A DNA stretch of 64,000 nt, from the NCBI RefSeq assembly GCF_028618555.1, contig NZ_JAQITD010000001.1:124001-188000 (forward strand). The letters are read 5' to 3'. Position numbers and translations under genes: made by a program. Shown piece after piece: positions 9,531 through 21,614 of the stretch. The DNA is from Bartonella sp. CM31XJBT (GTDB taxonomy: Bacteria > Pseudomonadota > Alphaproteobacteria > Rhizobiales > Rhizobiaceae). Below the pieces are notes generated by a model. It was not told the DNA's origin. It saw only the letters and a program-made list of their open reading frames with translations, and did not search any database. Every line of letters begins with the position of its first letter. Within the stretch, counting starts at the first letter, position 1.

Positions 9531-12530
9531 TTAAGAACCTAACGCGTCTTTAAGAAACGCAGCCAGTTGTTCAAGGTGTTTCACCATTAACCCAGAGGCC
9601 GGTGACGCACTCGCAGGACGTCCTGCATAACGAGCACGTGAATATTGCGCATTAATATGCGTCAAAACCCATTCCAAATAAGGCTCAATAAATGACCAAG
9701 CCCCCATGTTTTTTGGTTCCTCTTGGCACCAAAAAACTTCCGCCTGCAAAAAGCGCGATAACACATTCACCAAAACTTTTGCAGGGAAAGGATAAAGCTG
9801 TTCAATACGAAGGAGATAAACATCATCAATACCCTTTTTTTCACGTTCTTCATAAAGGTCGTAATAAACCTTACCAGTACAAAGAACGACACGGCGAATT
9901 TTATTATCTTTTTGCAACTTAATGACAGAATCTTTGAGACATTCTGCATCATCAAGCAACACACGACAGAAACTTGTTTCTGGCCCCATTTCATTGAGAA
10001 GAGAAACCGCTCGCTTATGACGTAAGAGTGATTTCGGTGTCATCAAAATCAATGGCTTACGGAAATCACGCTTAATTTGTCGACGCAAAATATGAAAATA
10101 ATTTGCAGGGGTTGTACAATTAGCAACCTGCATATTATCTTCCGCACAAAGTTGAAGAAATCGTTCTAAACGTGCAGAAGAATGCTCCGGCCCTTGCCCT
10201 TCAAAACCATGAGGCAATAAACACACAAGACCAGACATACGAAGCCACTTACGCTCTGCGGATGAAATAAATTGATCAAAAATGACCTGTGCACCATTAG
10301 AGAAATCACCAAATTGTGCTTCCCAAAGTGTTAATCCTCGTGGTTCAGCAAGAGAATATCCATATTCAAAACCAAGAACAGCTTCTTCAGAAAGCATAGA
10401 ATTAACAACGTCATAAAGCGCTTGCCCCTTTTGTAAATGATTCAAAGGAATATAACGCGCCTCATTTTCTTGGTCATAAAGAACGGAATGACGTTGTGAA
10501 AAAGTTCCCCGCTCAACATCTTCACCGGAAAGACGAACCGGTGCACCTTCCAAACAAAGTGAACCAAAAGCTAAAGCTTCAGCGGTTGCCCAGTCAACAC
10601 CCTCACCGGTTTCAAAAATTTTAGCACGATTATTTAAAAAACGTTGAATGGTTTTGTGAACGTGAAAATCTGCCGGAATTTCAACAATTTTCTGACCAAT
10701 TTCCTTTAAAGTTTTTAATTCAACACCGGTTGCTCTAGAATGCTGCTCATCAGAACTACTAAAAGCTTTGAGTCCCGTCCAGCTTCCATCAAGCCAATCA
10801 GCCTTATTAGGCTTATAAGAAGCACTCGCTTCAAGTTCACCTTCAAGCTTATCGCGCCATAATTTTTTTTGTTGCTCAATCTCTTCTGAAGAAATCATTC
10901 CTTCTGCTACCAATTGGTCACTATAAAGTTGAAGTGTTGTTTTATGATTACGAATTGCTTTATACATAAGCGGCTGCGTAAAGGAAGGTTCATCACCTTC
11001 ATTATGCCCATAACGGCGATAACAAAACATATCAATAACCACTGGTTTATGGAAAATTTGGCGAAACTCTGTTGCTATTTTGGCAACAAAAACAACCGCC
11101 TCAGGATCATCACCATTCACATGGAAAATTGGTGCATCAATCATTTTTGCGACATCTGATGGATAAGGCGAAGAACGTGAAAAACGTGGAGATGTTGTAA
11201 AACCAATCTGGTTATTGATAATAACATGAAGTGAGCCTGCAACACGATAACCTTTAAGACCTGAAAGACCAAAAGTTTCTTGGATAACGCCTTGTCCTGC
11301 AAAAGCAGCATCACCATGAATAAGCAATGGCATCACTTTTGAACGCTCACTTAATGGGAGTAAATCAGTATGCGCAGGTCCCATAAGTTGATCTTGTTTA
11401 GCACGTGCTTTCCCCATAACAACCGGATCAACAATCTCAAGATGAGATGGATTAGCCAACAGCGATAAGTGAACTTTTTTACCATCAAAGTCCAGATCAG
11501 CGGTAGTTCCCAAATGATATTTGACATCACCGGATCCCTCCACATCATCAGGCTTATAAGATCCCCCTTTGAATTCATGAAAGATAGCCCTATGCGGTTT
11601 GGCAAGAACTTGTGAAAGAACATTTAAACGACCACGATGTGCCATTCCTAAAATAACTTCCTGCACCCCCAAAGCACTACCACATTTGATAATTTGTTCA
11701 AGAGCGGGAATCAGCGCCTCACCACCATCGAGTCCAAAACGCTTTGTACCTTTATATTTAGTGTCTAAAAACTGTTCGAATCCCTCTGCCTGAATAAGCT
11801 TATTCAGAATAGCTTTCTTGTCTTGTTGTGTGAAAGAAATTTTTTTATCTCGCCCTTCAATGCGTTCTTGAAGCCATGCTTTCTGAACTGGATCAGAAAC
11901 ATGCATATATTCCACACCGATTGTTGAACAATAGGTCCGATTGAGAATCTCAAGCATTTGCGGAATAGTTGCATATTCCAATCCTAAAACATTATCAATA
12001 AAAATGGGACGCTCGTAATCAGCTGGAGTAAAACCATAAGCTTCTGGAGAAAGTTCCTTATAATCTTCTTGTTTTTCGGCCAATTGAAGAGGGTCAAGCT
12101 GCGCATGAAGATGTCCCCGTTCTCGAAACGCACGAATCATCATAATTGCATGAACGGAATCACGTGTTGCACGAATAATATCTTGTTTACTGGAAGTTTT
12201 TCCCTTTTGTGCAGCACCTGTTATTGCTTTTTCCTTTAATTTATCGCCAAGATATTTTTCAAGAGAAGACCAATCACCATCAAGAGCAGAAACCAATTCA
12301 CCCTCTGCTTTTAATGGCCAATGATCACGCTGCCATGTTGCTCCTTCAGCATTTTTAAGAACATCTTCTTTATTATCATGAAGTCCTTCAAAAAAAGCAC
12401 GCCACTGTGAATCAACACTGGTAGGATCTTTTTCATATTGAGCATAAAGTTGATCTATATAATCCGCATTCCCACCATAAAGAAATGATGTCTGTGCAAA
12501 AAGGCTATTTATTTCGTCCTGCCTTGCCAT
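9531..12530 (-). CDS. sucA: 2-oxoglutarate dehydrogenase E1 component
   Basis: A 999-residue thiamine-diphosphate enzyme, the full family length. It has the typical N-terminal segment ([10 protein letters not shown]), then the E1 core with [11 protein letters not shown] and the ThDP-Mg motif [10 protein letters not shown], and the transketolase-like C-terminal half ([16 protein letters not shown]). It decarboxylates 2-oxoglutarate and hands the succinyl group to the lipoyl arm of SucB. The start is supported by GGAGAGG just ahead of the ATG. It follows sucD after a 162-bp gap containing an inverted repeat, so it may be read through from sucCD or have its own promoter. Confidence 0.97.
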   Translation of the reverse strand: MARQDEINSLFAQTSFLYGGNADYIDQLYAQYEKDPTSVDSQWRAFFEGLHDNKEDVLKNAEGATWQRDHWPLKAEGELVSALDGDWSSLEKYLGDKLKEKAITGAAQKGKTSSKQDIIRATRDSVHAIMMIRAFRERGHLHAQLDPLQLAEKQEDYKELSPEAYGFTPADYERPIFIDNVLGLEYATIPQMLEILNRTYCSTIGVEYMHVSDPVQKAWLQERIEGRDKKISFTQQDKKAILNKLIQAEGFEQFLDTKYKGTKRFGLDGGEALIPALEQIIKCGSALGVQEVILGMAHRGRLNVLSQVLAKPHRAIFHEFKGGSYKPDDVEGSGDVKYHLGTTADLDFDGKKVHLSLLANPSHLEIVDPVVMGKARAKQDQLMGPAHTDLLPLSERSKVMPLLIHGDAAFAGQGVIQETFGLSGLKGYRVAGSLHVIINNQIGFTTSPRFSRSSPYPSDVAKMIDAPIFHVNGDDPEAVVFVAKIATEFRQIFHKPVVIDMFCYRRYGHNEGDEPSFTQPLMYKAIRNHKTTLQLYSDQLVAEGMISSEEIEQQKKLWRDKLEGELEASASYKPNKADWLDGSWTGLKAFSSSDEQHSRATGVELKTLKEIGQKIVEIPADFHVHKTIQRFLNNRAKIFETGEGVDWATAEALAFGSLCLEGAPVRLSGEDVERGTFSQRHSVLYDQENEARYIPLNHLQKGQALYDVVNSMLSEEAVLGFEYGYSLAEPRGLTLWEAQFGDFSNGAQVIFDQFISSAERKWLRMSGLVCLLPHGFEGQGPEHSSARLERFLQLCAEDNMQVANCTTPANYFHILRRQIKRDFRKPLILMTPKSLLRHKRAVSLLNEMGPETSFCRVLLDDAECLKDSVIKLQKDNKIRRVVLCTGKVYYDLYEEREKKGIDDVYLLRIEQLYPFPAKVLVNVLSRFLQAEVFWCQEEPKNMGAWSFIEPYLEWVLTHINAQYSRARYAGRPASASPASGLMVKHLEQLAAFLKDALGS

Positions 12531-12645
12531 ATACCTCTCCGGAACATCTATTCCGTCTCCTTATATCTCTTTTGACCTTTAAATGCTTACAAACAAGCAG
12601 TAATTTGAACATTCAAAAAAGTTTTACCTTTTTATACTCAAGTCT

Positions 12646-12685
12646 TTTCACCTGAATCTAAGAACCTTTGCTTATTCAGGTGAAA
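12646..12685. repeat. 12-bp inverted repeat between sucD and sucA
   Basis: TTTCACCTGAAT and ATTCAGGTGAAA pair perfectly around a 16-base loop, 8 bases beyond the sucD stop. In the sucD transcript the hairpin is followed by AAAAGAC rather than a U-run, so it is not a classic intrinsic terminator. It could protect the sucCD 3' end or attenuate read-through into sucA. Confidence 0.6.
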
Positions 12686-12692
12686 CTTTCTT

Positions 12693-13595
12693 TTAGCCTT
12701 TCAAAACTGACATCAAAGTCTTACCTATCTGTGATGGTGAAGAAGACACACGAATCCCTGCTGATTCCATTGCTGCAATTTTATCTTCTGCTCCACCCTT
12801 ACCACCAGAAATAACAGCACCGGCATGTCCCATTGTCCGTCCTGGAGGAGCCGTACGGCCAGCAATAAAGCCAACAACTGGCTTTTTTCGACCTTTTCTT
12901 GCTTCATCTTGCAGAAACTGTGCTGCTTCTTCTTCAGCAGAACCACCAATCTCACCAATCATAACAATAGACTGAGTTTCATCATCTGCTAAAAACATTT
13001 CCAACACATCAATAAATTCAGTACCCTTAACAGGATCACCACCAATCCCTATAGCAGTTGTTTGTCCGAGACCTTCCTGACTCGTCTGAAAAACGGCTTC
13101 ATAAGTTAAAGTTCCCGACCTCGAGACAACCCCAACAGAACCTTTTCTAAAAATAGAACCAGGCATAATACCAATTTTACATTCATTTGGTGTAAGAATA
13201 CCGGGACAATTAGGACCAATAAGACGAGACTTTGAGTTTTCTAATCGCGCCTTCACTTTAACCATATCCATAACGGGAATACCTTCCGTAATACAGATAA
13301 TTAAACGAATTTCAGCTTCAATAGCCTCTATAATAGCTGCCGCAGCCCCTGCAGGAGGAACATAAATAACGGAAGCATCCGCACCTGTTTTTTCTTTTGC
13401 TTCTGCAACATTAGCAAAGATAGGAAGAGTTTCACCTTTTGAACCTTCCCATGTTTCTCCACCCTTTTTAGGATTAACGCCACCAACCATTTGCGTACCA
13501 TGATAAGCAAGCGCCTGTTCTGTATGAAATGTTCCTGTTTTTCCTGTAAGCCCTTGAACTAGAACTTTTGTCTCTTTATTCACAAGAATCGACAT
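12693..13595 (-). CDS. sucD: Succinate-CoA ligase (ADP-forming) alpha subunit
   Basis: A 300-residue alpha subunit with the CoA-binding Rossmann domain at its N-terminus ([12 protein letters not shown]) and the phosphorylated active-site histidine in [12 protein letters not shown] near residue 250. The motif G-P-N-C-P-G-I is also present. With SucC it converts succinyl-CoA to succinate with substrate-level phosphorylation. The ATG lies 3 bp after the sucC stop, and AAGGGAG sits inside the end of sucC, so the two subunits are translationally linked. Confidence 0.97.
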   Translation of the reverse strand: MSILVNKETKVLVQGLTGKTGTFHTEQALAYHGTQMVGGVNPKKGGETWEGSKGETLPIFANVAEAKEKTGADASVIYVPPAGAAAAIIEAIEAEIRLIICITEGIPVMDMVKVKARLENSKSRLIGPNCPGILTPNECKIGIMPGSIFRKGSVGVVSRSGTLTYEAVFQTSQEGLGQTTAIGIGGDPVKGTEFIDVLEMFLADDETQSIVMIGEIGGSAEEEAAQFLQDEARKGRKKPVVGFIAGRTAPPGRTMGHAGAVISGGKGGAEDKIAAMESAGIRVSSSPSQIGKTLMSVLKG

Positions 13596-13598
13596 AGC

Positions 13599-14795
13599 TT
13601 AAGCTCCCTTCACGGCTGCAACAATTTTTTGGGCAGCATCATCTAAATCATCAGCAGGAATAACATTCAAACCACTCTCATTAATAATTGCTTTACCCTG
13701 CTCAACATTAGTGCCTTCAAGACGAACAACCAAGGGAACTTTTAAACCAACCTCACGAACAGCAGCAACCACACCTTCAGCAATGACATCACAACGCATA
13801 ATACCACCAAAAATGTTAACCAAAATGCCCTTAACATTTGGATCGGCCGTAATAATCTTAAAAGCAGCTGTCACCTTTTCTTTTGATGCTCCACCACCAA
13901 CATCCAAAAAATTCGCTGGCTCTGCTCCATAAAGCTTAATGATATCCATTGTTGCCATAGCAAGCCCAGCACCATTAACCATGCAACCAATCGTACCCTC
14001 AAGAGCAACATAAGCAAGATCATGCTTTGATGCTTCTATTTCCTTTGGATCTTCCTCTGAAAGATCGCGTAATTCTAAAATATCTGGATGACGAAACAGA
14101 GCATTATTATCAAAAGAAACTTTCGCATCAAGAACACGCAAACGACCATCTTTCATCACAATAAGTGGATTGATTTCTAAAAGGCTCATATCTTTTTCAC
14201 AAAATGCCTTATAGAGAATCGGAAAAAGCTTTTCACCATCTTCTCGCGCACTACTTTGTAGTTTCAACGCATCACAAAGTCTTGCACAATCAGCAGAAGT
14301 AACACCCTCTCCAGCATCAATGGGAAGCGTGAATATTTTTTCTGGTGTCTCTTCAGCAACCGTTTCAATATCCATTCCACCTTCTGTTGAAACAACAAAA
14401 GCAATTCGACCAATGCTACGATCAACCAAAAGTGAAAGATAAAGCTCCCGTTCAATATCGGCACCGTCTTCAATATAAAGGCGGTTGACCTGCTTACCCT
14501 CTGGACCAGTTTGTTTGGTTACCAAAGTTTTTCCAAGCATTTCTTGAACATTTGCAACAACTTCTTCAACAGATTGTGCAAGCCGAACACCACCCTTTGC
14601 ATCAGGATCAAGTTCTTTAAACTTACCCTTACCACGACCACCAGCGTGTATCTGACTTTTAACCACATAGAGAGGTCCGGGCAATTTTTCCGCCCATTTT
14701 TCCGCTTGCTCTACAGAATAAACAGCGACACCATTTGCAATTGGTGCTCCATATTCATGAAGCAGACGTTTGGCCTGATACTCATGGATATTCAT
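13599..14795 (-). CDS. sucC: Succinate-CoA ligase (ADP-forming) beta subunit
   Basis: A 398-residue ATP-grasp protein starting M-N-I-H-E-Y-Q-A-K, the usual beta-subunit start. The nucleotide-binding loop contains [14 protein letters not shown], and the C-terminal CoA-ligase domain has [12 protein letters not shown]. It pairs with SucD in the TCA cycle. A good ribosome site (AAAAGGAC) precedes the ATG. It follows mdh by 95 bp and is probably in the same transcript. Confidence 0.97.
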   Translation of the reverse strand: MNIHEYQAKRLLHEYGAPIANGVAVYSVEQAEKWAEKLPGPLYVVKSQIHAGGRGKGKFKELDPDAKGGVRLAQSVEEVVANVQEMLGKTLVTKQTGPEGKQVNRLYIEDGADIERELYLSLLVDRSIGRIAFVVSTEGGMDIETVAEETPEKIFTLPIDAGEGVTSADCARLCDALKLQSSAREDGEKLFPILYKAFCEKDMSLLEINPLIVMKDGRLRVLDAKVSFDNNALFRHPDILELRDLSEEDPKEIEASKHDLAYVALEGTIGCMVNGAGLAMATMDIIKLYGAEPANFLDVGGGASKEKVTAAFKIITADPNVKGILVNIFGGIMRCDVIAEGVVAAVREVGLKVPLVVRLEGTNVEQGKAIINESGLNVIPADDLDDAAQKIVAAVKGA

Positions 14796-14890
14796 GCATT
14801 TGTCCTTTTCTTTTATGGATCATGGATCTTATTAATCCTAAAGTTTTAATATTCTAAATACTTATTTTAATGAATTAAACCTTGTTCAAT

Positions 14891-15871
<981 letters not shown>

Positions 15872-16141
15872 TTAGATAATTCAGCGCACACCCATCAGCG
15901 TCCGTATACTGAATATTTTTGACTTCAACCATATTCAAACAATATCATAAAAAGGAGTAAAGAAATGAAATTTACAAATTTCTCTCTTTACAGAAACAAC
16001 AACCCTCCGCTGAAACAACTATTAGAAAATTATCACGATGTATCGATAAAGTGAATTTAAAAAAAATACAACAGAATTATTATATTTCTTTAATTTCAAA
16101 AAGTTATTGTTTTTACAGTTTACGTAAAGGTAAAAGTATAA

Positions 16142-17341
16142 TCAATGCTTCTTCTTCAAAAGAAAATGTTCTTCCCAAAGTTTTAAATAATCGTAGCTTT
16201 GCATTTCGAAAAGACGTGATTGTGTTCTTTTAAATTCAAATGTTTCCGTAATCTGCGCATGCCCTTTATACAAATCCCCTACCCCTGCCGCAGCCGACAT
16301 AAACAACCGTATGTGGCGCTCATAAAGAATATCAATAAGCAAAATAAACCGTTTTGTTTCATTGCGACATGTATCATCCATGACCGGTACATTATCAATA
16401 AAAATCGTATGATAACGCTCTCCTAATAACAAATATTCAGCCGCGGCCAAAGGCTTTGCACATAAATCCCCATAATCAAAACGAGCACATCCTGCACCAA
16501 AGCGCGGAATAGGAATAAGGCGCCCTTTTATAGAAAGCTCATCAGATGTCTCCTTATGTCCTTGCAATACAAGTGCCCATGCTTGATCCATATATTCATT
16601 TGCCGGGACCCCCAACGGCGACACATACACCTGTTGTAGATTTGATTTTTCAAGGCGATAATCTGTTTTTGCATCAAGATTAACAACGCGAACATATGCT
16701 TTCAAAACTTGAATAAAAGGCAAAAAGAGTTCACGATTTAAACCGTTACAATAAAGGTTATCCGGCGCCACATTTGAGGTTGCAATAAAGAAAATTCCTT
16801 TATCAAACAAAGCAGAAATAAGCCGCCCCAATACCATAGCATCAGCAATATCTGTTACACTAAACTCATCAAAACAAAGTATTTTTGCTTCTCGTGCAAG
16901 ATCCTCAGCAACAGCTAAAATAGGATTATCTTGTTTAAATTTTGCACACCCAGATGCTTGACGATAAAAATTAATACGCTCATGCACATCAGCCATAAAA
17001 TCATTAAAATGGGCACGCTTTTTATGACCTTTAGGCAAACAAGAAAAGAACAAATCCATCAGCATGGTTTTGCCCCGTCCTACTTCACCATAAATATACA
17101 GTCCCTGAAAAAAACCTGTTTCATCTCCTTGTTTTACAACACAAGAAATATTTTGTTTTTTCCTTTTAAATATTCTATTAAAGAAAGAGCAAAATATCCA
17201 AGTCCAAGGACGAGAGATATTTTGTTCCGTAATTTTTTTTAATAAATGATCAAAATATTCTGTTATAGCTAATTGAGCGGGATCAAAACAAACCTCTCCT
17301 TTAGCGACAAGCTCCTTATAACGTGTTGAAACGAGAATCAT
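16142..17341 (-). CDS. zapE: ZapE / AFG1-like cell division ATPase
   Basis: An AAA-type P-loop protein of about 399 residues. Walker A is in Y-G-E-V-G-R-G-K-T-M-L-M-D and Walker B in I-L-C-F-D-E-F; both are followed by family motifs (T-D-I-A-D-A-M, A-T-S-N). The reading frame extends upstream to 17359, but the family consensus starts close to the second methionine (M-I-L-V-S-T-R-Y), so I place the start at 17341. ZapE associates with the FtsZ ring in gammaproteobacteria; AFG1 relatives assist turnover of membrane respiratory proteins. Its position upstream of mdh is common in this order. It shares direction with the Omp19-like gene but is separated from it by about 100 bp. Confidence 0.9.
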   Translation of the reverse strand: MILVSTRYKELVAKGEVCFDPAQLAITEYFDHLLKKITEQNISRPWTWIFCSFFNRIFKRKKQNISCVVKQGDETGFFQGLYIYGEVGRGKTMLMDLFFSCLPKGHKKRAHFNDFMADVHERINFYRQASGCAKFKQDNPILAVAEDLAREAKILCFDEFSVTDIADAMVLGRLISALFDKGIFFIATSNVAPDNLYCNGLNRELFLPFIQVLKAYVRVVNLDAKTDYRLEKSNLQQVYVSPLGVPANEYMDQAWALVLQGHKETSDELSIKGRLIPIPRFGAGCARFDYGDLCAKPLAAAEYLLLGERYHTIFIDNVPVMDDTCRNETKRFILLIDILYERHIRLFMSAAAGVGDLYKGHAQITETFEFKRTQSRLFEMQSYDYLKLWEEHFLLKKKH

Positions 17342-17439
17342 CCAAAAAACCTTTTTCAAACCGATCTCAATGAAAAATACAAATACTTTTCACGAATCTG
17401 TCCGTCTAGCTTAGCTTGTCATAAACGGTCAAAAATGAT

Positions 17440-17985
17440 TTAACGACTTAAAACAACGGGATGATCATCAAGTGTACGTCCCTCAAAACGATCAACATTT
17501 GAAGAATAAAGAACGAGGATAACACGTCCAGAGTTATTATAAAAATATAATCTTTTTCCTTTAACGTCCCACGATCTCACTTGGGAAGCAATTCCTGGAC
17601 AGTGTAAAGGACCAGCACGGTACCCTTTTCCAAACTTTGTTTGTGGAGTTGCAATCCGGCAAACTTTTCCTCCCATAGAAAGATTCCATACTCCAGCAAT
17701 ACTTGCAGGAAATAAATCAGTGGCACTGCTTGGCAATTCGAGACTAGCCATTCGTCCATCGCTCTGAGAATCTCCTTTTTCATACACCGAAGCGTTTGCG
17801 TCTTCAGATATCGACGAAGAAGGAGACGACAGATCAGACGCTTCCAATATTGTCATTTGTTGAGATGGATAAAAAACTTCTAATGCGTTATTATCGTCAT
17901 TACCATCAAACCGTGTTGTTGAACATCCCCCTAAAAACATTACAGTTGATAGTGCAACGAAAAACGAAACTCTTGAAAACGCCAT
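17440..17985 (-). CDS. omp19: Omp19-like outer-membrane lipoprotein, AprI/Inh protease-inhibitor domain
   Basis: A 181-residue lipoprotein. The signal peptide ends in a lipobox L-G-G-C with the lipidated cysteine at C21. A Ser/Asp-rich linker leads to a C-terminal domain of about 100 residues that resembles Brucella Omp19: A-G-V-W-N-L-S-M-G-G-K-V-C, then A-T-P-Q-T-K, Y-R-A-G-P-L-H-C-P and a final V-V-L-S-R. The two cysteines in this domain match the disulfide of the AprI/Inh inhibitor fold. The frame is open upstream to 18069, but the ATG at 17983-17985 is preceded by GGGAGAGAG and starts the signal peptide, so it is chosen. Omp19 of Brucella is surface-exposed and inhibits host proteases; the same role here is inference. 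Confidence 0.85.
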   Translation of the reverse strand: MAFSRVSFFVALSTVMFLGGCSTTRFDGNDDNNALEVFYPSQQMTILEASDLSSPSSSISEDANASVYEKGDSQSDGRMASLELPSSATDLFPASIAGVWNLSMGGKVCRIATPQTKFGKGYRAGPLHCPGIASQVRSWDVKGKRLYFYNNSGRVILVLYSSNVDRFEGRTLDDHPVVLSR

Positions 17986-18211
17986 GTCTGTACTCTCTCC
18001 CACGACAATAAATAAGTTCACAAAAAAATTAAGCGAATATTTGTTATAGTTACAAAGATAAATTAACAAATTAAAAAAAACAGGTTAAAATCACTTATTT
18101 TAAACGAAATAACTTATGTACCAAATTTTATATTTATTAAACACTGGAAATTTATAATATTTTCAGCCATATATCTCTTTTATAAGTAATCATTAGAAAT
18201 AGAGAAGTTTC

Positions 18212-19063
18212 ATGAAAACGCCATTTAGCAAAATGGACGGTCTTGGAAATCAAATTATTGTTGTTGATATGCGTGAAAGCACTCATGCTCTTACACCAAA
18301 AGCAATCCTTGCTTTGTCAGCAGATCCTGAAATGCATTTTGATCAAATCATGGCTATCCACACACCAACCCAGAAAAAAGCCAACTTCCGCATCGAAATA
18401 TGGAATGCCGACGGATCAATGGCTAAAGCTTGTGGCAATGGTACCCGCTGTGTCATCGCATGGCTTAAAGATCACAATTTTGGTGAAAAATTTCATTTAG
18501 AAACTCCCGCTGGAATTATTGAAGGGAAATACCAAACCGACAATCTCATTTCTGTTGATATGGGATGCCCAAATTTCAATGCAAAAGAGATGCCTGTTTC
18601 ACGTGAAATAGTTGATACAAATCACGTAGAAATTACGGCTGGTCCCCTAAAAGACGCTTGTCTCATATCCATTGGCAATCTCCATGCTATCTTTTTTGTT
18701 GAAAATGATATTCAACATATTCCATTAGAGGAATATGGGCCAAACCTTGAACATGATCCCCTGTTTCCCGAACGGTGCAATATTTCCATTGCTTGCATAA
18801 CGTCAAAGAAAAGTCTAAATTTACGTACATGGGAGCGAGGAGCAGGATTAACACAAGCATGTGGGAGTGCTGCTTGTGCAAGTGCAGTGGCTGCTTATCG
18901 TCGTGGACTTACAGAGCGCCATATTGATGTGAACTTACCAAAGGGAACACTTAATATTTTTTACCGAGAAGACGATCACATTATTATGACAGGACCAATA
19001 AAATATCAATTTAGTGGTTTTTTAAGCCCTTTAACAGGGTCCTACAAAAAGGATCACTCCTGA
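18212..19063 (+). CDS. dapF: Diaminopimelate epimerase
   Basis: A 283-residue cofactor-independent epimerase with both catalytic cysteines: C74 in A-C-G-N-G-T-R-C and C217 in Q-A-C-G-S-A-A-C-A. It starts with the family motif F-S-K-M-D-G-L-G-N. It converts LL- to meso-diaminopimelate for peptidoglycan and lysine. The stop overlaps the start of mtaB (TGATG), so the two are coupled. It is the first gene of a rightward cluster dapF-mtaB-ftsY-yciB. Confidence 0.97.
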   Translation: MKTPFSKMDGLGNQIIVVDMRESTHALTPKAILALSADPEMHFDQIMAIHTPTQKKANFRIEIWNADGSMAKACGNGTRCVIAWLKDHNFGEKFHLETPAGIIEGKYQTDNLISVDMGCPNFNAKEMPVSREIVDTNHVEITAGPLKDACLISIGNLHAIFFVENDIQHIPLEEYGPNLEHDPLFPERCNISIACITSKKSLNLRTWERGAGLTQACGSAACASAVAAYRRGLTERHIDVNLPKGTLNIFYREDDHIIMTGPIKYQFSGFLSPLTGSYKKDHS

Positions 19064-20346
19064 TGGCAATAGAAATTGTAACTTTTGGTTGTCGACTTAA
19101 CAGCTACGAATCGGAAATCATTCGCAAAGAAAGTACTTCTTCAGGGCTAGATCAACTTAAAGATGGTGCTATTATCTTTAATACTTGTGCTGTCACTGCC
19201 GAAGCCGTACGACAAGCAAAACAAGCTATCCGCAAAGCACGACGTGAAAATCCTCATGCGCGTATCATTGTAACAGGGTGTGCAGCCCAAACAGAAGCAC
19301 AAAATTTTGCCTCAATGACAGAAGTGGATCTCGTTTTAGGAAACGAAGATAAACTTCACGCCCATTCTTATCGTCAACTTCCTGATTTTGGTATTAATCA
19401 TTCTGAAAAGGTGCGTATCAATGACATTATGGAAGTACAAAAAATTGCCCCACATATGGTCAGTGCAATGCAAGAGCGCACCCGCGCTTTTGTACAGGTA
19501 CAAAACGGATGTGATCATCGCTGTACATTTTGCATTATTCCTTATGGACGAGGACCATCTCGTTCAGTTCCCATGGGTGCTGTCATAGAACAAATTAAAA
19601 AGCTGATAGGTGGGGGTATCCAAGAGGTGGTCCTTACAGGTGTTGACCTTACAAGTTATGGCCACGACCTTCCTGGAAAAGCTACTCTAGGAAAATTAAC
19701 TTCAGCAATTTTGCATCATGTTCCTGACTTAACGCGATTACGCCTCTCATCTATTGACTCTATTGAAGCAGACGAAGAACTCATCAATCTTTTAGCTTAT
19801 GAAACAAGAATCATGCCCCATTTGCATTTATCTTTGCAAGCAGGTGATAATATGATTTTAAAACGGATGAAACGGCGTCATCTGCGCGAACATGCCATTC
19901 AATTTTGCCAAGAGTTGCGTGCCAAACGTCCTACAATGGTGTATGGTGCTGACTTAATTGCTGGTTTTCCTACAGAAACAGAAGAGATGTTTCAAAACAG
20001 TCTTGTTTTAATCAAAGATTGTAATTTAACCCATCTCCATGTCTTCCCCTTTAGTCCAAGAGAAGGAACACCTGCCGCACGTATGCCACAAATCAACCGT
20101 AAAATAGTTAAGATGCGTGCTGAAAAATTGCGTAAAGCAGGTGAGATGGCTTACCAAAAGCATCTTGCTCATTTACAAAACAGTCTACAAACAATTCTCG
20201 TTGAAAAAGATGAAATCGGACGAACAGAAGATTATACCCTTGTACAGGTTAAAGGTGCAAAAGCAGGAACAATTGTTCAAGCCCTTATCGTTGATCATGA
20301 TGGCGATAAATTGATTGCTGTCCTTCCAAAATTAAACGCTGCTTGA
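19063..20346 (+). CDS. mtaB: tRNA threonylcarbamoyladenosine (t6A37) methylthiotransferase
   Basis: A 427-residue radical-SAM methylthiotransferase. The N-terminal MTTase domain has three cysteines (F-G-C-R-L-N near residue 9, N-T-C-A-V-T, T-G-C-A-A-Q) for one cluster. The radical-SAM triad is G-C-D-H-R-C-T-F-C near residue 150, and a TRAM-like tail follows. The R-L-N-S-Y-E-S start is typical of MtaB rather than MiaB. It makes ms2t6A37 in tRNAs that read ANN codons. It overlaps dapF at its start. Confidence 0.93.
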   Translation: MAIEIVTFGCRLNSYESEIIRKESTSSGLDQLKDGAIIFNTCAVTAEAVRQAKQAIRKARRENPHARIIVTGCAAQTEAQNFASMTEVDLVLGNEDKLHAHSYRQLPDFGINHSEKVRINDIMEVQKIAPHMVSAMQERTRAFVQVQNGCDHRCTFCIIPYGRGPSRSVPMGAVIEQIKKLIGGGIQEVVLTGVDLTSYGHDLPGKATLGKLTSAILHHVPDLTRLRLSSIDSIEADEELINLLAYETRIMPHLHLSLQAGDNMILKRMKRRHLREHAIQFCQELRAKRPTMVYGADLIAGFPTETEEMFQNSLVLIKDCNLTHLHVFPFSPREGTPAARMPQINRKIVKMRAEKLRKAGEMAYQKHLAHLQNSLQTILVEKDEIGRTEDYTLVQVKGAKAGTIVQALIVDHDGDKLIAVLPKLNAA

Positions 20347-20360
20347 GCAGGAAAATTCTT

Positions 20361-21614
20361 ATGACGAAATCTTTTATTAAAAAAATATTCTCTTTTAACA
20401 AATCTCAAGAGCAAGAAATTGAACAACAGATTTCTATTCCTGATAAAAGCGATATAATAGAAGAAAATAAAGACAAAAATGAAAAGACAAAAAATAACCA
20501 AGTTTCTATAGACACAGAAAAAGAAGAACAAACAAAAAATCCAGAGTCAATACTTACAAAATATGATGAAAAATCTCCATTTCTAGAATCCCGTTCTGAT
20601 AAAATTCCTTTTTCTGGTAAAATTATTGTCACAGACAACATCCGTGAAAAAAAGAATGAAGAAATTTTATCTGAACCTTCTGTTGAACAAAAAAAGACAG
20701 CGTGGTTTGGGCGCCTTAAAAAAGGTCTATCCCTTTCTTCACAACGCTTAAGCGGATCAATTAGCGATCTCTTTGTTAAAAGAAAACTTGATGAAGACAC
20801 ATTGCAAGAGCTCGAAGATATTCTTATCCAAGCTGACATAGGTGTAGAGACGGCAACACGCATCACAAATACTTTAGCTTCCAGTCGTTACGGAAAAGAC
20901 CTCTCCCCAGATGATATTCATACTATTGTAGCGGATGAGGTCAAAAAAGTTCTGGAACCTGTTGCAATACCATTGGAACTTGATCTCAGCCATAAACCGC
21001 ATGTTATTTTGCTGGTAGGTGTAAATGGCACTGGAAAAACGACAACTATTGGAAAACTTTCAGCAAAATTAACAGAAGGGGGATTAAAAGTTATGCTGGC
21101 AGCTGGTGATACTTTCCGAGCCGCAGCTATTGAGCAACTACACATCTGGGGTGAACGTACCAATTCTCCTGTTATTTCAACAAAATTGGGTGCAGATGCC
21201 GCCAGCTTAGCATTTGATGCTTATGAAAAAGCAAAAAAAACAAACAGTGATGTATTAATTATTGATACAGCAGGGCGTTTACAAAATAAATCTGAATTGA
21301 TGGATGAATTAGCAAAAATTATTCGTGTTTTAAAAAAACATACCCCCCAAGCACCCCATACAATCCTTCAAACGCTTGATGCAACAACCGGACAAAATGC
21401 ACTCAACCAAGTAGATATTTTCCGCGATATTGCTGGTGTTAATGGTTTAGTCATGACAAAGCTAGATGGGACTGCACGAGGAGGAATTCTTGTCGCTATC
21501 GCAGCAAAATATAAATTACCCGTTTATTTTATCGGTATAGGAGAAGATATTGAAGACCTTCAACCCTTTTCTGCTTCTGACTTTGCCGAAACTATCGCAG
21601 GAAAACATGCATGA
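20361..21614 (+). CDS. ftsY: Signal recognition particle receptor FtsY
   Basis: An SRP GTPase of about 417 residues. The N-terminal acidic/Lys-rich A domain (to about residue 115) is low in complexity. The NG domain carries G-V-N-G-T-G-K-T-T-T, D-T-A-G-R-L and T-K-L-D-G-T-A-R-G-G, with the family motif L-D-A-T-T-G-Q-N-A. It docks ribosome-SRP complexes at the inner membrane. The frame is open from a TTG at 20343, inside mtaB, but the ATG at 20361 has AGGAAA ahead of it and is preferred. The stop overlaps the yciB start (ATGA). Confidence 0.96.
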   Translation: MTKSFIKKIFSFNKSQEQEIEQQISIPDKSDIIEENKDKNEKTKNNQVSIDTEKEEQTKNPESILTKYDEKSPFLESRSDKIPFSGKIIVTDNIREKKNEEILSEPSVEQKKTAWFGRLKKGLSLSSQRLSGSISDLFVKRKLDEDTLQELEDILIQADIGVETATRITNTLASSRYGKDLSPDDIHTIVADEVKKVLEPVAIPLELDLSHKPHVILLVGVNGTGKTTTIGKLSAKLTEGGLKVMLAAGDTFRAAAIEQLHIWGERTNSPVISTKLGADAASLAFDAYEKAKKTNSDVLIIDTAGRLQNKSELMDELAKIIRVLKKHTPQAPHTILQTLDATTGQNALNQVDIFRDIAGVNGLVMTKLDGTARGGILVAIAAKYKLPVYFIGIGEDIEDLQPFSASDFAETIAGKHA

